The position numbers and the translations under genes were made by a program. Shown here in pieces: positions 1 to 12,800 of a stretch of DNA of 64,000 nt. Position 1 is the stretch's first letter, and each line of letters starts with the position of its first letter. Source of the stretch: Tubulanus polymorphus (Eukaryota; Nemertea; Palaeonemertea; Tubulaniformes; Tubulanidae); contig NC_134025.1 in the NCBI RefSeq assembly GCF_964204645.1, positions 4,221,001 to 4,285,000 on the forward strand. The letters run 5' to 3'. A model generated the notes under the pieces. The model did not search any database, was not told where the DNA came from, and saw only the letters and a list, made by a program, of their open reading frames with translations.

Positions 1-1055
1 CGCTTGGAAAGATTCCTTGTTGTAAGTACCATACGTCAATTCATAATGAAACGAAAAAGCACTGAAATTTTTCGGTTTTGTATAGAGAGCTAGATTTCGT
101 TCGTTCGAATTTCCAGATGTGTGATAGTAAAGAAGATGGTGTTGATGGTGATGATGTAAATATTCAGATAGTGAATCCAACAACTTCTGCTCAGTATTTC
201 CATTTGCTACGTAGACAGGTAGGAGATCCTTCCACGGATTTTTTGTACCATCTATCTAGTTCACGCATAACACCATCAGAATTTATATTATTTTGCAGAT
301 GATACGTAATTTTAGAAAGCCTCTTATCGTGTCGTCACCGAAAATGATCCTGCGAATGTCAGCTGCTAGTTCTAGTTTGACCGATATGGCACCGGGTACA
401 TCATTTCAACCAGTCATCGATGACATGTCTGTACAACCAGCTAAGGTCAGCCGAATTATTATCTGTTGCGGAAAACATTTCTATGCCCTTCAGAAAGAGA
501 GAGCTGCCCGAAATATTGAAGATACTGCCATAATTAGAATAGAGGTACCAGTAATCATCGTTGCTAGTGATCTCATGTAGTATAGAATCTGTCTCTTCTT
601 ACACGCAACTTGTATTTTATCTATTACGCAGGAACTGTGTCCATTTCCCGCTGAAGCAGCCAAAAATATCATCAATAAATATCCAAATGCAACAGGTGAT
701 AGTTAATTAGGATATTGATGTATTGACTCGGGATATTTAAGAATAAATTGTAACTGAACTTATACTTTTATCTATTGCAGAATTCGTGTGGAGTCAGGAA
801 GAACATCGAAATATGGGTGCTTGGTTCTTCGTAAAGCCTAGATTTGAGAATATTGTTGGAATCAGAGTGAGTGAATTTGATATTATGAAACCTGATATAA
901 TTATTCAACAAAATGTTTAATCATCCCTCTTTCTTTGTATTTTGAAGTTGAAATACGTTGGTCGTGATGTGCTTGGAATGCCGGCTGTTGGAATCGGACA
1001 CGTTCATAAACAGGAAGCAGAGTATGCTGTACAGAAGCCTTTCGAAAGATCGTGA
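1..1055 (+). CDS. DHTKD1: DHTKD1, C-terminal part (2-oxoadipate dehydrogenase E1)
   Basis: Last six coding exons: 1-21, 117-218, 299-544, 632-695, 781-866, 948-1055 (208 aa visible; the gene starts before the window). All joins are GT-AG and in frame. The protein is the C-terminal transketolase-like region of the thiamine-diphosphate E1 component. DHTKD1 hallmarks visible are [61 protein letters not shown] and the terminal [14 protein letters not shown]. The family works in the mitochondrial matrix, oxidatively decarboxylating 2-oxoadipate in lysine, hydroxylysine and tryptophan breakdown. OGDH (2-oxoglutarate dehydrogenase) is the nearest alternative; the RLERFL-MCDS and RNFRKPL wording fits DHTKD1 better. 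The N-terminal ThDP-binding part lies outside the window. No clear AATAAA follows the stop. Confidence 0.93.
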
Positions 1056-1097
1056 TGATACAAATGGAGTGAATTACCGATTAGAATTATCTATGCC

Positions 1098-1151
1098 ACC
1101 AAAAATACATAAAGTGTTAAATACATAACATCCTTTTAATGTATTTTTGGT
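1098..1151. repeat. Hairpin in DHTKD1 3' region
   Basis: ACCAAAAATACAT at 1098-1110 is perfectly inverted at 1139-1151, with a 28-nt loop. It starts 43 nt after the stop codon, so it should lie in the 3' UTR. It may be a structural element of the mRNA end or a small transposon relic; the sequence does not decide. Confidence 0.5.
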
Positions 1152-1655
1152 ACCACTGAATTATTCAGCAAAATTTCAAGAATTTTTCATCATGTTACTC
1201 TATGTGATAAAATCAATTGTTACATTATGTGCTTACAACAAATGTGGGCTACACTGACTTATCATTTGTAACAATATGTGCTAACAACGAAAATTGTTTC
1301 ATTTAGTTTTGATTTTTGTAATATTTTAAGTTAAGTTGCATAGCAATACAGTAATTCAACATTTGTTTGAATATTTTTACATTCCATTTGAAAGTTGATA
1401 AGCAGCTGTTATTTCATATCATAGAGTACCATAGAGGCAGGGTCTCGATTAAACGTATTCCAGAATAGAATTTATTCTAGTCAAAACACTTAAACTAATT
1501 CTGGTTGGAAAGCTATCGTAACCTGCCTTGAAATTGCCCGTTTATAACGCTTGATATTTCACAATTATTTATCATGTTTGAACTTAGTGATCTAATCGCT
1601 AGGAAGTAATGATCTAACCGGACCTGTTAATTAGCTTTAATGATGACTCGCTAGG

Positions 1656-1820
1656 CAGGGCCACCTTCGGTTATCTGAGTTAGTCGACTATAGTCGAACT
1701 AAACGAAACCGAATGTCCGTTAGTCGGAACTATATTCCGGAAATAGTTCAAAAATCAAGTGCATTCGGTTATTAGTTCCGACCACTAGTCGACTAGATAC
1801 GAAAACCGAATTTGGCCCTG
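1656..1820. mobile_element. 165-bp hAT-like MITE
   Basis: The two halves are imperfect inverted repeats over about 60 bp. The termini read CAGGGCCA...TGGCCCTG. Inner matching blocks are TTCGGTT, TAGTCGACTA, a GTCG-AACTAA stretch and ACCGAATG. CAGGG termini are typical of hAT elements. The 8-bp flanks TCGCTAGG and TCTGTTGG agree at 5 of 8 positions, which would be a decayed target-site duplication. No ORF, so non-autonomous. Confidence 0.7.
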
Positions 1821-1914
1821 TCTGTTGGTCGTGTTTGAATGATGTGCAGATGTGATGTAACAAACGAAACTGAAGTTTATAGAATATAGCAAATGTTTTA
1901 CAAATACATCAGAT

Positions 1915-1920
1915 TTTATT
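1915..1920 (-). terminator. Polyadenylation signal, RNASEH2C
   Basis: TTTATT on the plus strand reads AATAAA on the minus strand, 125 nt past the RNASEH2C stop codon. It is the only canonical hexamer I noted between the stop and the MITE. Confidence 0.5.
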
Positions 1921-2044
1921 CGAACTAGTTTTTGAAATGCAATTAAAATAATTTGTGGAGTTTGTCGGTGAGATTTCATGCGTTCGAGAGTTTACAATCT
2001 TCCACAGTTAATGGACTGTGTACCTAAAATTAAAACCATATACA

Positions 2045-2704
2045 TTAACTACAAGTACAAATGACACAATAATTAAATATTAGGCCTGGGAATATTCTGC
2101 TTACACTCTCTGCAATATTCGCCCATTCTAATGCTTTATGTATCTTGTCCTGATTCGTTGGTTGCGTATCCCAATTCCAGTGTGTAAATTTATCGAATGT
2201 TTTTGAGATTATAAATTGTCTGTCCTCTTCGTCTGTTAAAGTAGGTCGTGGTTCAGTGATCACTAAGCCTGCAATAAATTGAAAGAGTTCACATAGAATC
2301 AGAATCAAGGCGAACATGTGCAGATTGTCCTCCAGTCGGGAATGTTGTTTTACTTTACTGAGTGATGAATACCTTTATACTCTGATGGCACCGAGATTTC
2401 TTGTCCCCTTAACGGATGTCCCCTGAAAACTCCTATCACTTCTAAATGATAATTTAACATAAAGTTTATGAGCGGGCGCTTTCAATTACTCTACAGAATC
2501 GACCACAAACAGACTGCAACACTAACCTGATTCATTCTGATGAGAGGATGATGATGAATTCAGCTCTTTGATTACATCATCGAAATAATTACCAACATTT
2601 GCTGGACCATTCATTTCAATATTACACGGTATAGACTGTAGTTTAGTTTCATTATCAGCAGAATGATTATAAGTTGAAGTATTAAGTCTTATAATCGCTG
2701 ACAT
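2045..2704 (-). CDS. RNASEH2C: Ribonuclease H2 subunit C
   Basis: Three exons, read downward: 2704-2527, 2441-2373, 2268-2045, joining in frame to 156 aa (the human protein is 164). Family landmarks: LQSIPCNIEMNGPANVGNYF near residues 23-42, the FRGHPLRGQEI segment in exon 2, GLVITE at the start of exon 3, and FDKFTHWNWDTQPTNQDKIHKALEW near the end. RNASEH2C is the small structural subunit that pairs with RNASEH2B to scaffold catalytic RNASEH2A. The nuclear complex removes ribonucleotides and RNA/DNA hybrids from DNA. An in-frame Met at 2317 lies in the intron before exon 3 and is not the start. A TTTTCAG just upstream of the ATG could be a 5' UTR acceptor. The gene is head to head with the gene at 3352. 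Confidence 0.88.
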
Positions 2705-3351
2705 GCTCGATCTGTCTGAAAATTATAAATTATCGAACAAAATTCAAATCTTTCGGTAATTATGCTAACTTTTGACAGCATTTGAAGGTAAAACGCGGAT
2801 TAGGCTTATTTCGTGTCAAATTAACCCGCGCGTGACAAAGTGGCAGCACCATACGGTCCTCTAACGGATTTTGTGTGAACTAATGCATCGCGGGCTAGCA
2901 ATTTTCTGTTCTTGGAATATGCAGTTAACGCATTTACCCTTCTCTGTACATTGTCTATAAATTATTTTAATTCTTAAAATTTGAATCGTGTCTTTACGGG
3001 GTTCCTTTACGGTAAATTATGAGCTCGGTAGGCCCAGCGGTATTACTTTAGTTCGCATAAATTCCGCTAGGTGACCGTATGGTGCTGCCACTATGCTAGC
3101 AGAATATTATTACCGAATTAATCATAAGATTTTATTTACATGACATAGCAATATATCACTTATTGAATAAATGGCAATCGGTATATTATGATGTTTTTGT
3201 GTAACATTGTACATTCAACACAGACAATACAGAGCAGTACAACATATTCCGATTCCGTGTTTTATTCATTACTTCCTGGAAAATGGCTGCGCCCATCGTA
3301 CAGAAACTACACAAATTTTTTAATTAAAATGTTGACCTCTATGTCGCTGAA
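2705..3351. promoter_or_regulatory. Shared 5' region, RNASEH2C / small membrane gene
   Basis: The 647 bp between divergent start codons must hold both promoters. Much of it (2839-3092) is a MITE. The right side carries two short upstream reading frames before the + gene: 3283-3327 (14 codons) and 3329-3355, whose stop overlaps the main start as ATGA. No TATA box or other defined motif is claimed. Confidence 0.45.
2839..3092. mobile_element. 254-bp MITE with AGTGGCAGCACC termini
   Basis: The 19 bp GTGGCAGCACCATACGGTC at 2840-2858 is perfectly inverted at 3073-3091. Similarity extends inward for about 45 bp (TAACGGA/TAGCGGA, TGTGAACTAA/TGCGAACTAA). No ORF. A clean target duplication is not visible. 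A related end, GTGGCAGTACCTTATGGAC, lies near 13796 upstream of reticulon. Confidence 0.7.
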
Positions 3352-3944
3352 ATGATACCAAGATTTCGATTTGGTTCTCCTGGAAATCGGGCAGGTGCGT
3401 GGAAGAAAAAAGTTAATTTTCTGTACTTCTTCTTCGCTTGGAACGCCTTTGGTTTGGTACTTTATGACCTCTACAAGAAAAATGCGCCAAAAGATTCCGA
3501 ATGGGCACAACTCTCATCAGGTTTGTAAATAATGTCACTCGCGCAGAGATGTTAGTTTTCCAGTTTTTAATTTGCTGATATAAATGAATTTTCCAATTGA
3601 AGCAAACCAAATGACTCGTGCTCTGGTATGAGCAACCCCATACATCATCAGCCTTCGCTCTCTTATTGGAGTTTCGCCATGTAATCAGGTTATTTTGGGT
3701 TTTTGCAAATTAGATCTCTGCTCGATCATGACCAACATAAATTTTCAACTCAATTTATTCCAGCTTAGCTGTTTGGGCGCTATTCCATATGTTGTTATTT
3801 CACATTTCAGTTCAGAAATATCTACGGTTGGTCGACATTCACAGTACTGACGGGGGAGTGATATATAAGAAATACGAGGGATTAGGCATGAGAAAGGTTG
3901 AAGAAAGAGAAACAACAATTGACGAACTCAAAGCAGGAAAATAA
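3352..3944 (+). CDS. Unrecognised 100-aa single-pass membrane protein
   Basis: Two exons, 3352-3520 and 3811-3944, join in frame (GTT split after one base) to give 100 aa. The N-terminus is basic (RFRFGSPGNRAGAWKKK), then comes one hydrophobic aromatic segment (FLYFFFAWNAFGLVLY, about residues 23-38), then a charged tail holding KYLRLVDIHSTDGG and KKYEGLGMRKVEERE. Short size, a basic N-terminus and a single membrane segment recall small mitochondrial inner-membrane or assembly proteins, but I do not recognise the family. An ATTAAA near 4030 could be its polyadenylation signal. It shares a 5' region with RNASEH2C. Confidence 0.7.
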
Positions 3945-6854
3945 AAAGAAAGCAGAGTTATAGTGTGAATATGTATATAGGCATATGTAGAATTGTATCA
4001 TACAGTTGTTAGACAGAGGCTTTCTGTGAATTAAATTTTTATCTAAATTAATTTAAAGCTTCATTGTCGTTACTTTTATTAGCTTTTTTCAGTAGTTCCA
4101 TAATATACTATATGATAACTTTATTAGATGAGTTTTAGTTGCTGGTTGTACCCAAAATGACAGTACTCACAGTATACTAGTGTTTTAAAAGTGGGTCGAC
4201 ATTGCAATGTATTTAAATCATGAGTGGCTATATTAACGTTGCTAACTCCAATATGTAATTTAGTGGAGCCAAAGCTGACCCGCGTTATTTGTCACCGTTC
4301 ATCTACCGATGCATGTAGAGCCACTACATAAAATCATTGGCTGCTTCTAGGAAGACATTGCCATGTGCTGCCACCTTGTTCATGGAATAAGTACACTTGC
4401 CGACCTTTTCACCACTATATGACCTGTCTACTCCTTCCAGACATGTATTGTAGAAACGGACAAAGACCAAATATAAAGACATTTGACAAACGAGGTATTT
4501 AGGATGTTACAATTTATTGATGAACAGCTACACAGGTTCAAACTACATGAGGAACATTCAGTGTTGCACAAGGCTGGAATAAAAGACAAGGACACACAGT
4601 CAGTCATTATTTACTTAAGCTGATAAATTAGGTTTGTTTTTGTTGTTTCACCAAAAGTTTTTCGAGCCCTTATATTGGTTGTATATTTTCATATAAAAAT
4701 GATTCAATTGCTTCTACATGTGATTAGCTTAAAAGATTATTCCTAAGATTTGAAGACACCCTAACCAGTGAAAGCTATTTGGCACAGAAAAGTTCAACAT
4801 CTACTACATCTCGTTTATATCTAGATAAGAGTATATACCATCAACTGCTTAAATATCTCCAACTTTCAATACGATTGACAGGAGATTTAAGCAGCATATG
4901 CTGTTGACAGTACTTTCAATGACTGGTACCAATTCTTTCAATTCATAAAAACTAACAGAAGGGATTACACAATTTCAACAGTTGTCCAATCCTTTGCATA
5001 TTTCGTAACTTGTTATACAGCACCAGTAAAATCTAATAAATATCTTTCTTTTTCTATGATTTATATTTTTTAAGACTGTTTGGCTAGGGTACATGTAATC
5101 TTGTTTATTCCTCCAGTTTTACATCAACCACTATTCCTCGTCATGTACATCACAAGTAGTACATACACATGCAAGTGTAATTGATATTTCAATTGTTTGG
5201 TTTGCACTCTTCGTCGATATTTCTGAGTAGCAGAAAGAATACACATAAACTATGACACTTAATGAACTACATGCATTATGAACTGGAAGCAAAATCGTTC
5301 TTAAAACAAATACGGCCACAAGCAGCTGTGAGACCGTGGCTTACTAACTGTGTGTGAAGATCAGTGCATTGCGGTTTAACTACCAGTGAACAGATAGAAC
5401 AACAATAGAATTTATAGTGTTTAATAGTGCCCTTTGTAAAATGTATGCTGCTCGGGAATAGTGAGAATTTCTGTCAGTTGAATCCTATATTGCTTGGTCA
5501 CATATTCCTGCAAACATCCATTTGTATTACAACACATATCTAGACATTTGCTGCTTAGCCGTGGTTCAACATTTTTACAAAACATTATTCTCAATATATA
5601 TATTATTATTATTATTCATATTAACATCGATCTTAAATTATCAACATATACAAGATGACCTTTCTGTCGTGTTTGCAAAACTGCAAAGAAAACATGCAGT
5701 ACATTTACATTAATTGAAATCTTTGTTAAGAAAATTGGTAAAATATAAAACAAGCGAGCTTCATCCTCTGTTGTGAAATCCAAAAATAATATAATACAGG
5801 ATTATCAGTCCTAGAATCCAGAATTACTTCATAAAATTGAAAAATACAACAGACGATAAATATATATCATTATCATATAAACTTTATCTTGAATTACATT
5901 TAATAATAGAAATCGCCAATCTTCAAAAGGAACCAACCACCATTGACCTGAACTAAGGGTACTTTGTTTGATAGTTAAGACTTGGTGGGAACTTAGCATC
6001 AGCTATTGTTGTCATAATTATTTGTTGGTGTATATATAATGCTCACAATGCTCAAAAGCTAAAAAGCTATTTCACTTTTTACACTAGTTACTTATGTACA
6101 ATTATTCTGGTAATTACGTCACCAAGGCTTTTCCTCTACAAAAGCTTAGAAAACCCACCTCTTTATACAGCATCACATCTAGAATTTTTTCAAGTCAGAG
6201 CATCAAGTGTAACTTCATACAGAACAACCTGTGCCCACTAATAAATCAGACAGATGTTGGATGAACTGTTGTCTTGACTAAAAATTCTGTAGCAATGTAG
6301 CAATCATAAACAAATGTAGTTGAAATGAAGTAATTTCTGCATGTAGCCTTAAATCCGTGAGATTTCTCATCGCGATTCACGACAGGTATTTAATCCACCA
6401 TGTTGCTATTGGTTTAGTAAACAAACGTGTGTCTACCATGATATGTCACATGATGCAGAAACCACTCTTTTAAGTTAATAACTTAATAGTAAAAATATTA
6501 TTCGAAAAAATTATTGACAATCAGATTTATACACAACGCAGAATCTTGATCTTCTATCCCTGTTCTTCAATGCACAAGATGTTTTAACACCATTTCAATA
6601 AGTAACGCACGATATCTTAGATCATTATACCGGTAAGATCTTTATCATGTTCTTTTTTAGACCAATTAATGAAAATTGTCGTCCACCTCAGTCTTTATAT
6701 TCTCTACCATGAAAAGTCTCAAATTAATAAAGGCCAGATTCATTACGAAAAAGTAGATCACAGTTATTTTTGGGAAAAATTATGAATTATTTAACTTTCT
6801 TTTCTAGTTAATAATGACAAGAAATTGTGGAATCCTTGGTCACAGCAGTGCATT
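3945..6854. other. 3' UTRs: small gene (+) and reticulon (-)
   Basis: No convincing coding exon on either strand. The left edge is the + gene's 3' UTR. Much of the rest is probably a long reticulon 3' UTR: a reverse AATAAA lies near 4512, about 2.3 kb past the reticulon stop. It also contains a hairpin at 4845-4894. Confidence 0.45.
4845..4894 (-). ncRNA. 50-nt hairpin in reticulon 3' region (candidate)
   Basis: CTGCTTAAATATCTCC pairs with GGAGATTTAAGCAG through a two-base bulge. An inner five-base stem, TCAAT/ATTGA, closes a short loop. A palindrome CAGCATATGCTG follows at once. It is shorter than a typical pre-miRNA and I recognise no miRNA seed. The strand given is that of the host transcript. 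Confidence 0.25.
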
Positions 6855-9800
6855 TTACTGAGTTTTCTTCTTCAGAGGTATCTTTGACTGAACTCTGAAA
6901 TGACAAGAATAATTCAATACATTATATACATACTGGTAGTCGATAAACAAAAGCACAAATCATGATCATAAAATAAATCGTTGTGATCTACTTACTGAGC
7001 CCAGACATTCTTTATCTGTTTCATAGCCAGGTCCAAGTAGTTGTCAATCTGTGTCTATAAAAGAAAGAAAAAAACAATTATTGTAAATTATCGCCATTTG
7101 ATATAAAACTGGAATATCAATACCAAGTATTATAGGTTAGACACTGCAGTTCTCTACTAGGAACTGACACAGGATTTTTGTTGGGAAGTAATTCTAGATC
7201 AGTTTTTTTTGGCTAACACATGAATAAGCTCAAGGGTACAGATAATGAACGACACTATAAAATACTCGACTTTTAGTACGAGACAAACATGATTTGTTGG
7301 TCTACCGGGTATAGGGAAATAGCAGGTGATTAATATTTGTGTAAACACTCAAAATGTCACCTGAATTTGTCGTTCCGTGAACGGAAGTGAAAAAATACCA
7401 AACAGTTTATGAGGCTGATGACTGTTCAATTTCATCTTAGTCGCCGTGAAAACTTTAGTGGCAGAAATTTTGAACAGGTTTTTCCTGGAGCCGATTGAAA
7501 GTTTGTATTGGTTATTATTGGAGAAAAGCGCTTTAGTTCGATTTCGGTTTTTACGAGCCTTACGCGTGAAGATCCAATAGAGACAACGCTGGCATGCATG
7601 AAGAAACAAGAATTTCTATTGTACTGAAATGCACCTTATTTTTAATGAGTGAAACATTTCTCTCCTCTGAAAGTAAGTGAAATCTTACTCTCACAACAAT
7701 AGTTGGACCCTAACAGTGCTGTTTTCCCCAACTCAACGAGAAATTAAATCTCTCTTGTTTTATACAATGAAGAACAAGTAAACTGAACATTCTGTTTCTT
7801 ACCTTGTGCATTTCGTAGACCTTTGGAAAAGTGAAAAGTGATACGACAGCTGTAAATAAACAACAACAAAATTATTCAATTGGTGGAAGATGTCCCGATG
7901 AATGCGCTGAAAGAGAAATTAATCTCTATTCAACTTCATAGCTTACCCAAAATAATAATTGTGATACCATTAAACCACGATCCAATGTATGTGAATACCC
8001 ACAATAATAATCCAAACTGGAAATAAAAACATATCATGAATAGGTGCTGAAGAATGTGATGACATGTCATAGTTAACTGATAATACTTACTTTCAAGGAA
8101 TCAACGAGGTCTTCTACGAGGAATAATCGCCGTACTTCTTTGCCTGTTTTGTTTGCGTGTTCCATTATCGTGTCGACAACCTGATGTACTTTATCTGAGG
8201 GAAGGCTCAAATCTTTTTCAAGGTATTCTCTAAAATAGATATCGATTCATCAGAAACTAAGAAAGTAAATGCCAACGGTTCGGTATGTATCAGATGGTAT
8301 TGACTTTCTACTCCAGGCAAGACAATAAATTTAGCTATTATTGGCTTTTATCACTGGCAACCATGAAGGGAGTCTTACTTAAATGGATGGCCGTCTCCCG
8401 TTTTCTGAACTGCCTGCAACACTTTCTTGTAGATGCTGAAGCTGAGAGTGACAGTTAGTACGACCAAAGATAAATACGCCATCACGCTGAGCACTGAAAA
8501 TGTTGCCAACGAGATTAACGTGACCATCATGCTGCCAAAAACGATTCCAGATTTTTTGATATCTCGCCAGTAAATGAGATCCAAAACTGAAACGATAGAA
8601 TATACAAAGAGCATATAAACGCAAGCCTACATACTTAATTCATCACGATGAAATTCCTCAAGACAATTTACATAGCTGTAAATATACATTCAGCAGAAAG
8701 TACTCCATACTCCAGTAGTATCACCAGACACAAGTATTGATACAGATAATTTATCTGCGTAGATGAACTACAGTGAACAGAATACTTGTAGTACATCTTA
8801 TATACACCTGATAAATTCTAAGGTTACCCCATAAATATTTGAAGGTATTACCATTGACATAATGCATCGAAAAACCTACCGATATTAACAGGATTTTGAT
8901 GAGAACTATTCATGTATTACATGAGAGTAGCAATTATTGCTGTCTAATGGTAATACATCAAATGTGGTATGTAATTTTACCACACCAGAGTAATATTATG
9001 ACACACGTCAGTATGTCAGCGATAAATAACGCCATCACTGCAGCGAGTAATCACGTCTTAGAATTGGCACTGATCAGCGGCATTAATTGTTAATCTCACT
9101 ATCGCATCAGAACACTGGCGCGCGATATATCATTATACTAAAACAATCAACATTGTTTACACGAACAGAAACCAATATTTCCAATTATACCTTGTATTAA
9201 AATTCTATCAATTCGACCGATCATCCGACTATATAATTATGTACTTCAATTTTCGATTTCAAAATCAAACCGCCTGTTTTGCTCCCGGCAGGTGTGTTGG
9301 GCTTGTAAAGGGACACAGAATCAAATCATATGAAGATCAATCAAAAAAATAAGAGGTACAATTCCCTAGTTCAAGACCAAAACAATCGAGAATATACGGT
9401 CACTTCATATTGGAAAATCCTCGTACAATTCATCTGTCGTTATATCATCTCTATAAAGTATCAAGTAAATGCTTTTTAAATTCAAATCATTACCATAAAC
9501 ACTTCACAGAATTTAAGTGAAAGCAATTATAAATGCATTTGCATTATCTGAAATATTCATTTCAAAATTTGAGATAGCCTAATATGAGATTTCACAGTCA
9601 GGGCTGCATAGGAAGCCACCTGCCACAATACACATGGCACTGACTCATCATAAAACATGAATACAATACATTATTTCTATCGCAGCTTTATATTTATGCT
9701 AAATGTACAAAAAAATTCATGCTTCCTCTTATGATAATGAATTTAACCCGAAATCTAACACACCAGCGCGTATCTGTTTATTCACATTACAGTTTATATC

Positions 9801-12800
9801 CTGGTGACAATAACAGGGGAAAAGGAGACACTGACACGACAACGCAACATATCGATTCCTATCATAATTCATTCGTCAACGATTCTCTATTATAAAATCT
9901 GGGGTGTTGCTGAAGTATGACTAATACGAGAGCACGAGCATGCAACCTATTCAATCATCATAAAACTACTCAAAGTCAATCGACCTCAGCTCTCGCAGAC
10001 TCTAATACACTGACATTGACTCACAGACCCCCGGCCTCCCTTTTAAGACCTATCATTCATTCGTCAAATGCATCATTTTATTGAATTAGTAAGAATCCTA
10101 TTTCTACGCAACTCGGATAAAAATGTTGACTAAGCTAATCGTAGATTTCCACCATATAAATATCCCTATAACCGTTATAATTGGCTAATTTGTATTACAG
10201 CTGATCATCGGAACAGCTCATTGACTAAGGTTACTCGTTCATCTAGCTTTTCATTAGCCTTTTAACTAGGAAATTGAAGGTTTCAACAGCTTGAAAATGT
10301 ACGGATGAAAGGTAGCCGGGTATAAGCACCTGGCTGAGACTGAGCTACCGACGTATCAAATATCAACAATACCTTTCTGTTGGTTCGTGCAACATTCTTG
10401 TTGTTGCGCATCGCTAGTATTATCTCCGACCGAAGGCTGTGATGTGTCCGCTTCCATCATCGAATACTAACAAATATTTTATCTATAAAACTATTCCGAA
10501 ACGATTGCGCCGCGAATTCGACCTGCTACGACGACGAGCACTAGATTTTCTATAATAATCAACATACGCGAGTCATGTGACTCGATCCATTCAGTTCATT
10601 AATATACATGAGCTGATCTACAGCTAGACCGAACTATAAATACATACATACATACATACATACATACACACATACTGCATGGATACGTTTAAATACTAGA
10701 AATAATAGATTATTCATAGAAAACTGAAAATAAGCCAGAGAATAATTTACCGTGTGATCATTATTATATATAAATTTTTTCAAGTACTGATATTAGGAAT
10801 TGGTTATCATATCGAGACAAACACCTGCTCGGCGCATGCAATTCAAACCCTGGATAGAATAGATCAAATACTAATTACGCAAATTTAAAATACAGCGTAT
10901 GATTGATATGGAACGAAATCAGACAAACGACGCGTGTAACGCTTATTTAGATAGCAGGGAACCCATATGTGGCTTCAGCGAGCGTCGTCGCAGTCAGTCA
11001 GTCCGCTGTGGAATATCATTACTGCATCAATCAGGAACCAGTTACCATGGATACGACAACCAAGGACAAAAACGCGAGCACTTAAACATCCAATGAGGTA
11101 TCAACAGAAATCCAGCAGGATATGTGACATTAGTCAATAGCCTTGCATAGTTTAAGCGGTGACATTAATTATCGAGAGTTCGTTTCAATATAACGACTGC
11201 CGGCAGTTTTTCTTAAAACATTTTTCGTTATATAAAAGATTTCGAGCACCACCTGGTTCGATTGCTTAGAATTTTTTTCTTAAAAGAATATTTCCGCCTT
11301 CTATCCTAATTTTTCATTATACAGTAAACAAGTTTAGTGAAAGGACTGAATCAACAACAAAAACTACACGAGTTCAAAATATAGCCTAAAATGAAGAGAC
11401 GAAGAATAGCTCAGTGAGTTTTGAAGTACGAGAATTGATTCGCATTTAATGTTTTTTCAGATCGATAGAATCTAGGAGGCAAAATGTCAAGTTTGCCTAA
11501 AGATGTCAGCACTGTACAGTTGTGTATCGATCAAATGGAGGTGTTTTTCATGGATAAATTATCCCTTCAAGCAACACTATACAATTTCAACGTGAATCTA
11601 AACTAATGAAAAATGCCATATGTCGATATCAGTAAAACTAGTTAAATAATAATTCGCTTCACACTGTGACTGAACAACTGAATCCAGTGAAGCAACAGTT
11701 GAGTTACTGAAGATCGTATAGACAGCTCGCAGGCTGTTCAGCGTTGACCATATGCTACCAATAAAATGTACACAGATCACCACACTGCTATTACAATATA
11801 CATGTGTACATATAGCACCCACAAGAGACGAGACAACTATCATCATAGATACATTAGCTGATGGGAGATATAAAATACATTAGTTGATCATCTCTACAGA
11901 AAAATTCAAACTAGACCAAAATAATCTTAGCACACACACACCCAAGGTGAAAGTGTAAAAGCAGTTTTGATCACTTCAGTTTATTTTTTGCTTTACGTCA
12001 TTCAAGTCTTGGCTTTCCGACCTTAAATGGATCGCTCATTTAACTTCAAGATGGGACAGCCTTTAGGAGTTTTGCCCGCACACCAGCAAGACTTGAACCT
12101 GCTCGTGATTTAGCCAACACTCTGATGTCGAATGCGACAGCATCACGCCATATCCCACGAGAGCTAGAAGGCTGCTATTGAACGTCTATTACCACAGGCG
12201 TATAAACCAGTTCATGCATCCATGGTACTACTGACTAAACCCTAGCACTTCACATTCAGTTGGTACTTATGAATAATTCATATGACTCCTGAAACCTTCA
12301 TCCAATATAGACAAATAAATAATGGATTCCATCTCACCGAAAGGTTGTCATTAACCTGGACGAAACAATTTTAGAAGCTACACATGAACAATTCTCAGTT
12401 GACAATGTTCACTAACTGGATCAGACTTTCAATAGAACTCGTTCGAACTTCATATGAACCATTTCATTATTTACATGCATTCATGAGAAAACTGAATAAT
12501 TATGAAAACTTACCGCGAGGATCCATATTCTTGAAAAACTGACCTGTAAAACAAAATAATTCATGTATCAAAATCTGCTCATTTTAGGGTATAATTTTAT
12601 GTCATAATTCTTGTAACAATATGAATCTTAAGATATATATAAACCCTATTTCTACGATACCCTTCAAGGTCTAACTGCAGTTTGGGTCACCTATCCACTG
12701 GGTGGCGTTAGTGTTATTAAAGAATAGTGTTATGGTAAGGTTAGGTACATAACCATTAGGGACACCTAAACTGCAGTCATACCTAGTTCCATATTATCAA

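Larger units (their letters stand above)
1056..2044. other. Intergenic: DHTKD1 3' side, MITE, RNASEH2C 3' end
   Basis: No coding exon seen. It holds a 13-bp hairpin just after the DHTKD1 stop (1098-1151), a 165-bp MITE (1656-1820), and a reverse-strand AATAAA at 1915-1920 that would end the RNASEH2C transcript. The two genes converge here. Confidence 0.6.

Noticed and set aside
2269-2317. In-frame ATG giving a hydrophobic N-terminus to the last RNASEH2C exon
   Set aside because: It lies in intron sequence; splicing at 2268 restores the conserved FRGHPLRGQEI...GLVITE path.
3945-6854. Short open frames suggesting small genes
   Set aside because: Low-complexity, AT-rich, no splice-consistent chains or recognisable motifs; better explained as 3' UTR.
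10899-11096. 65-codon open frame in a reticulon intron
   Set aside because: No homology, no splice context, and includes a repeated 14-mer found elsewhere.
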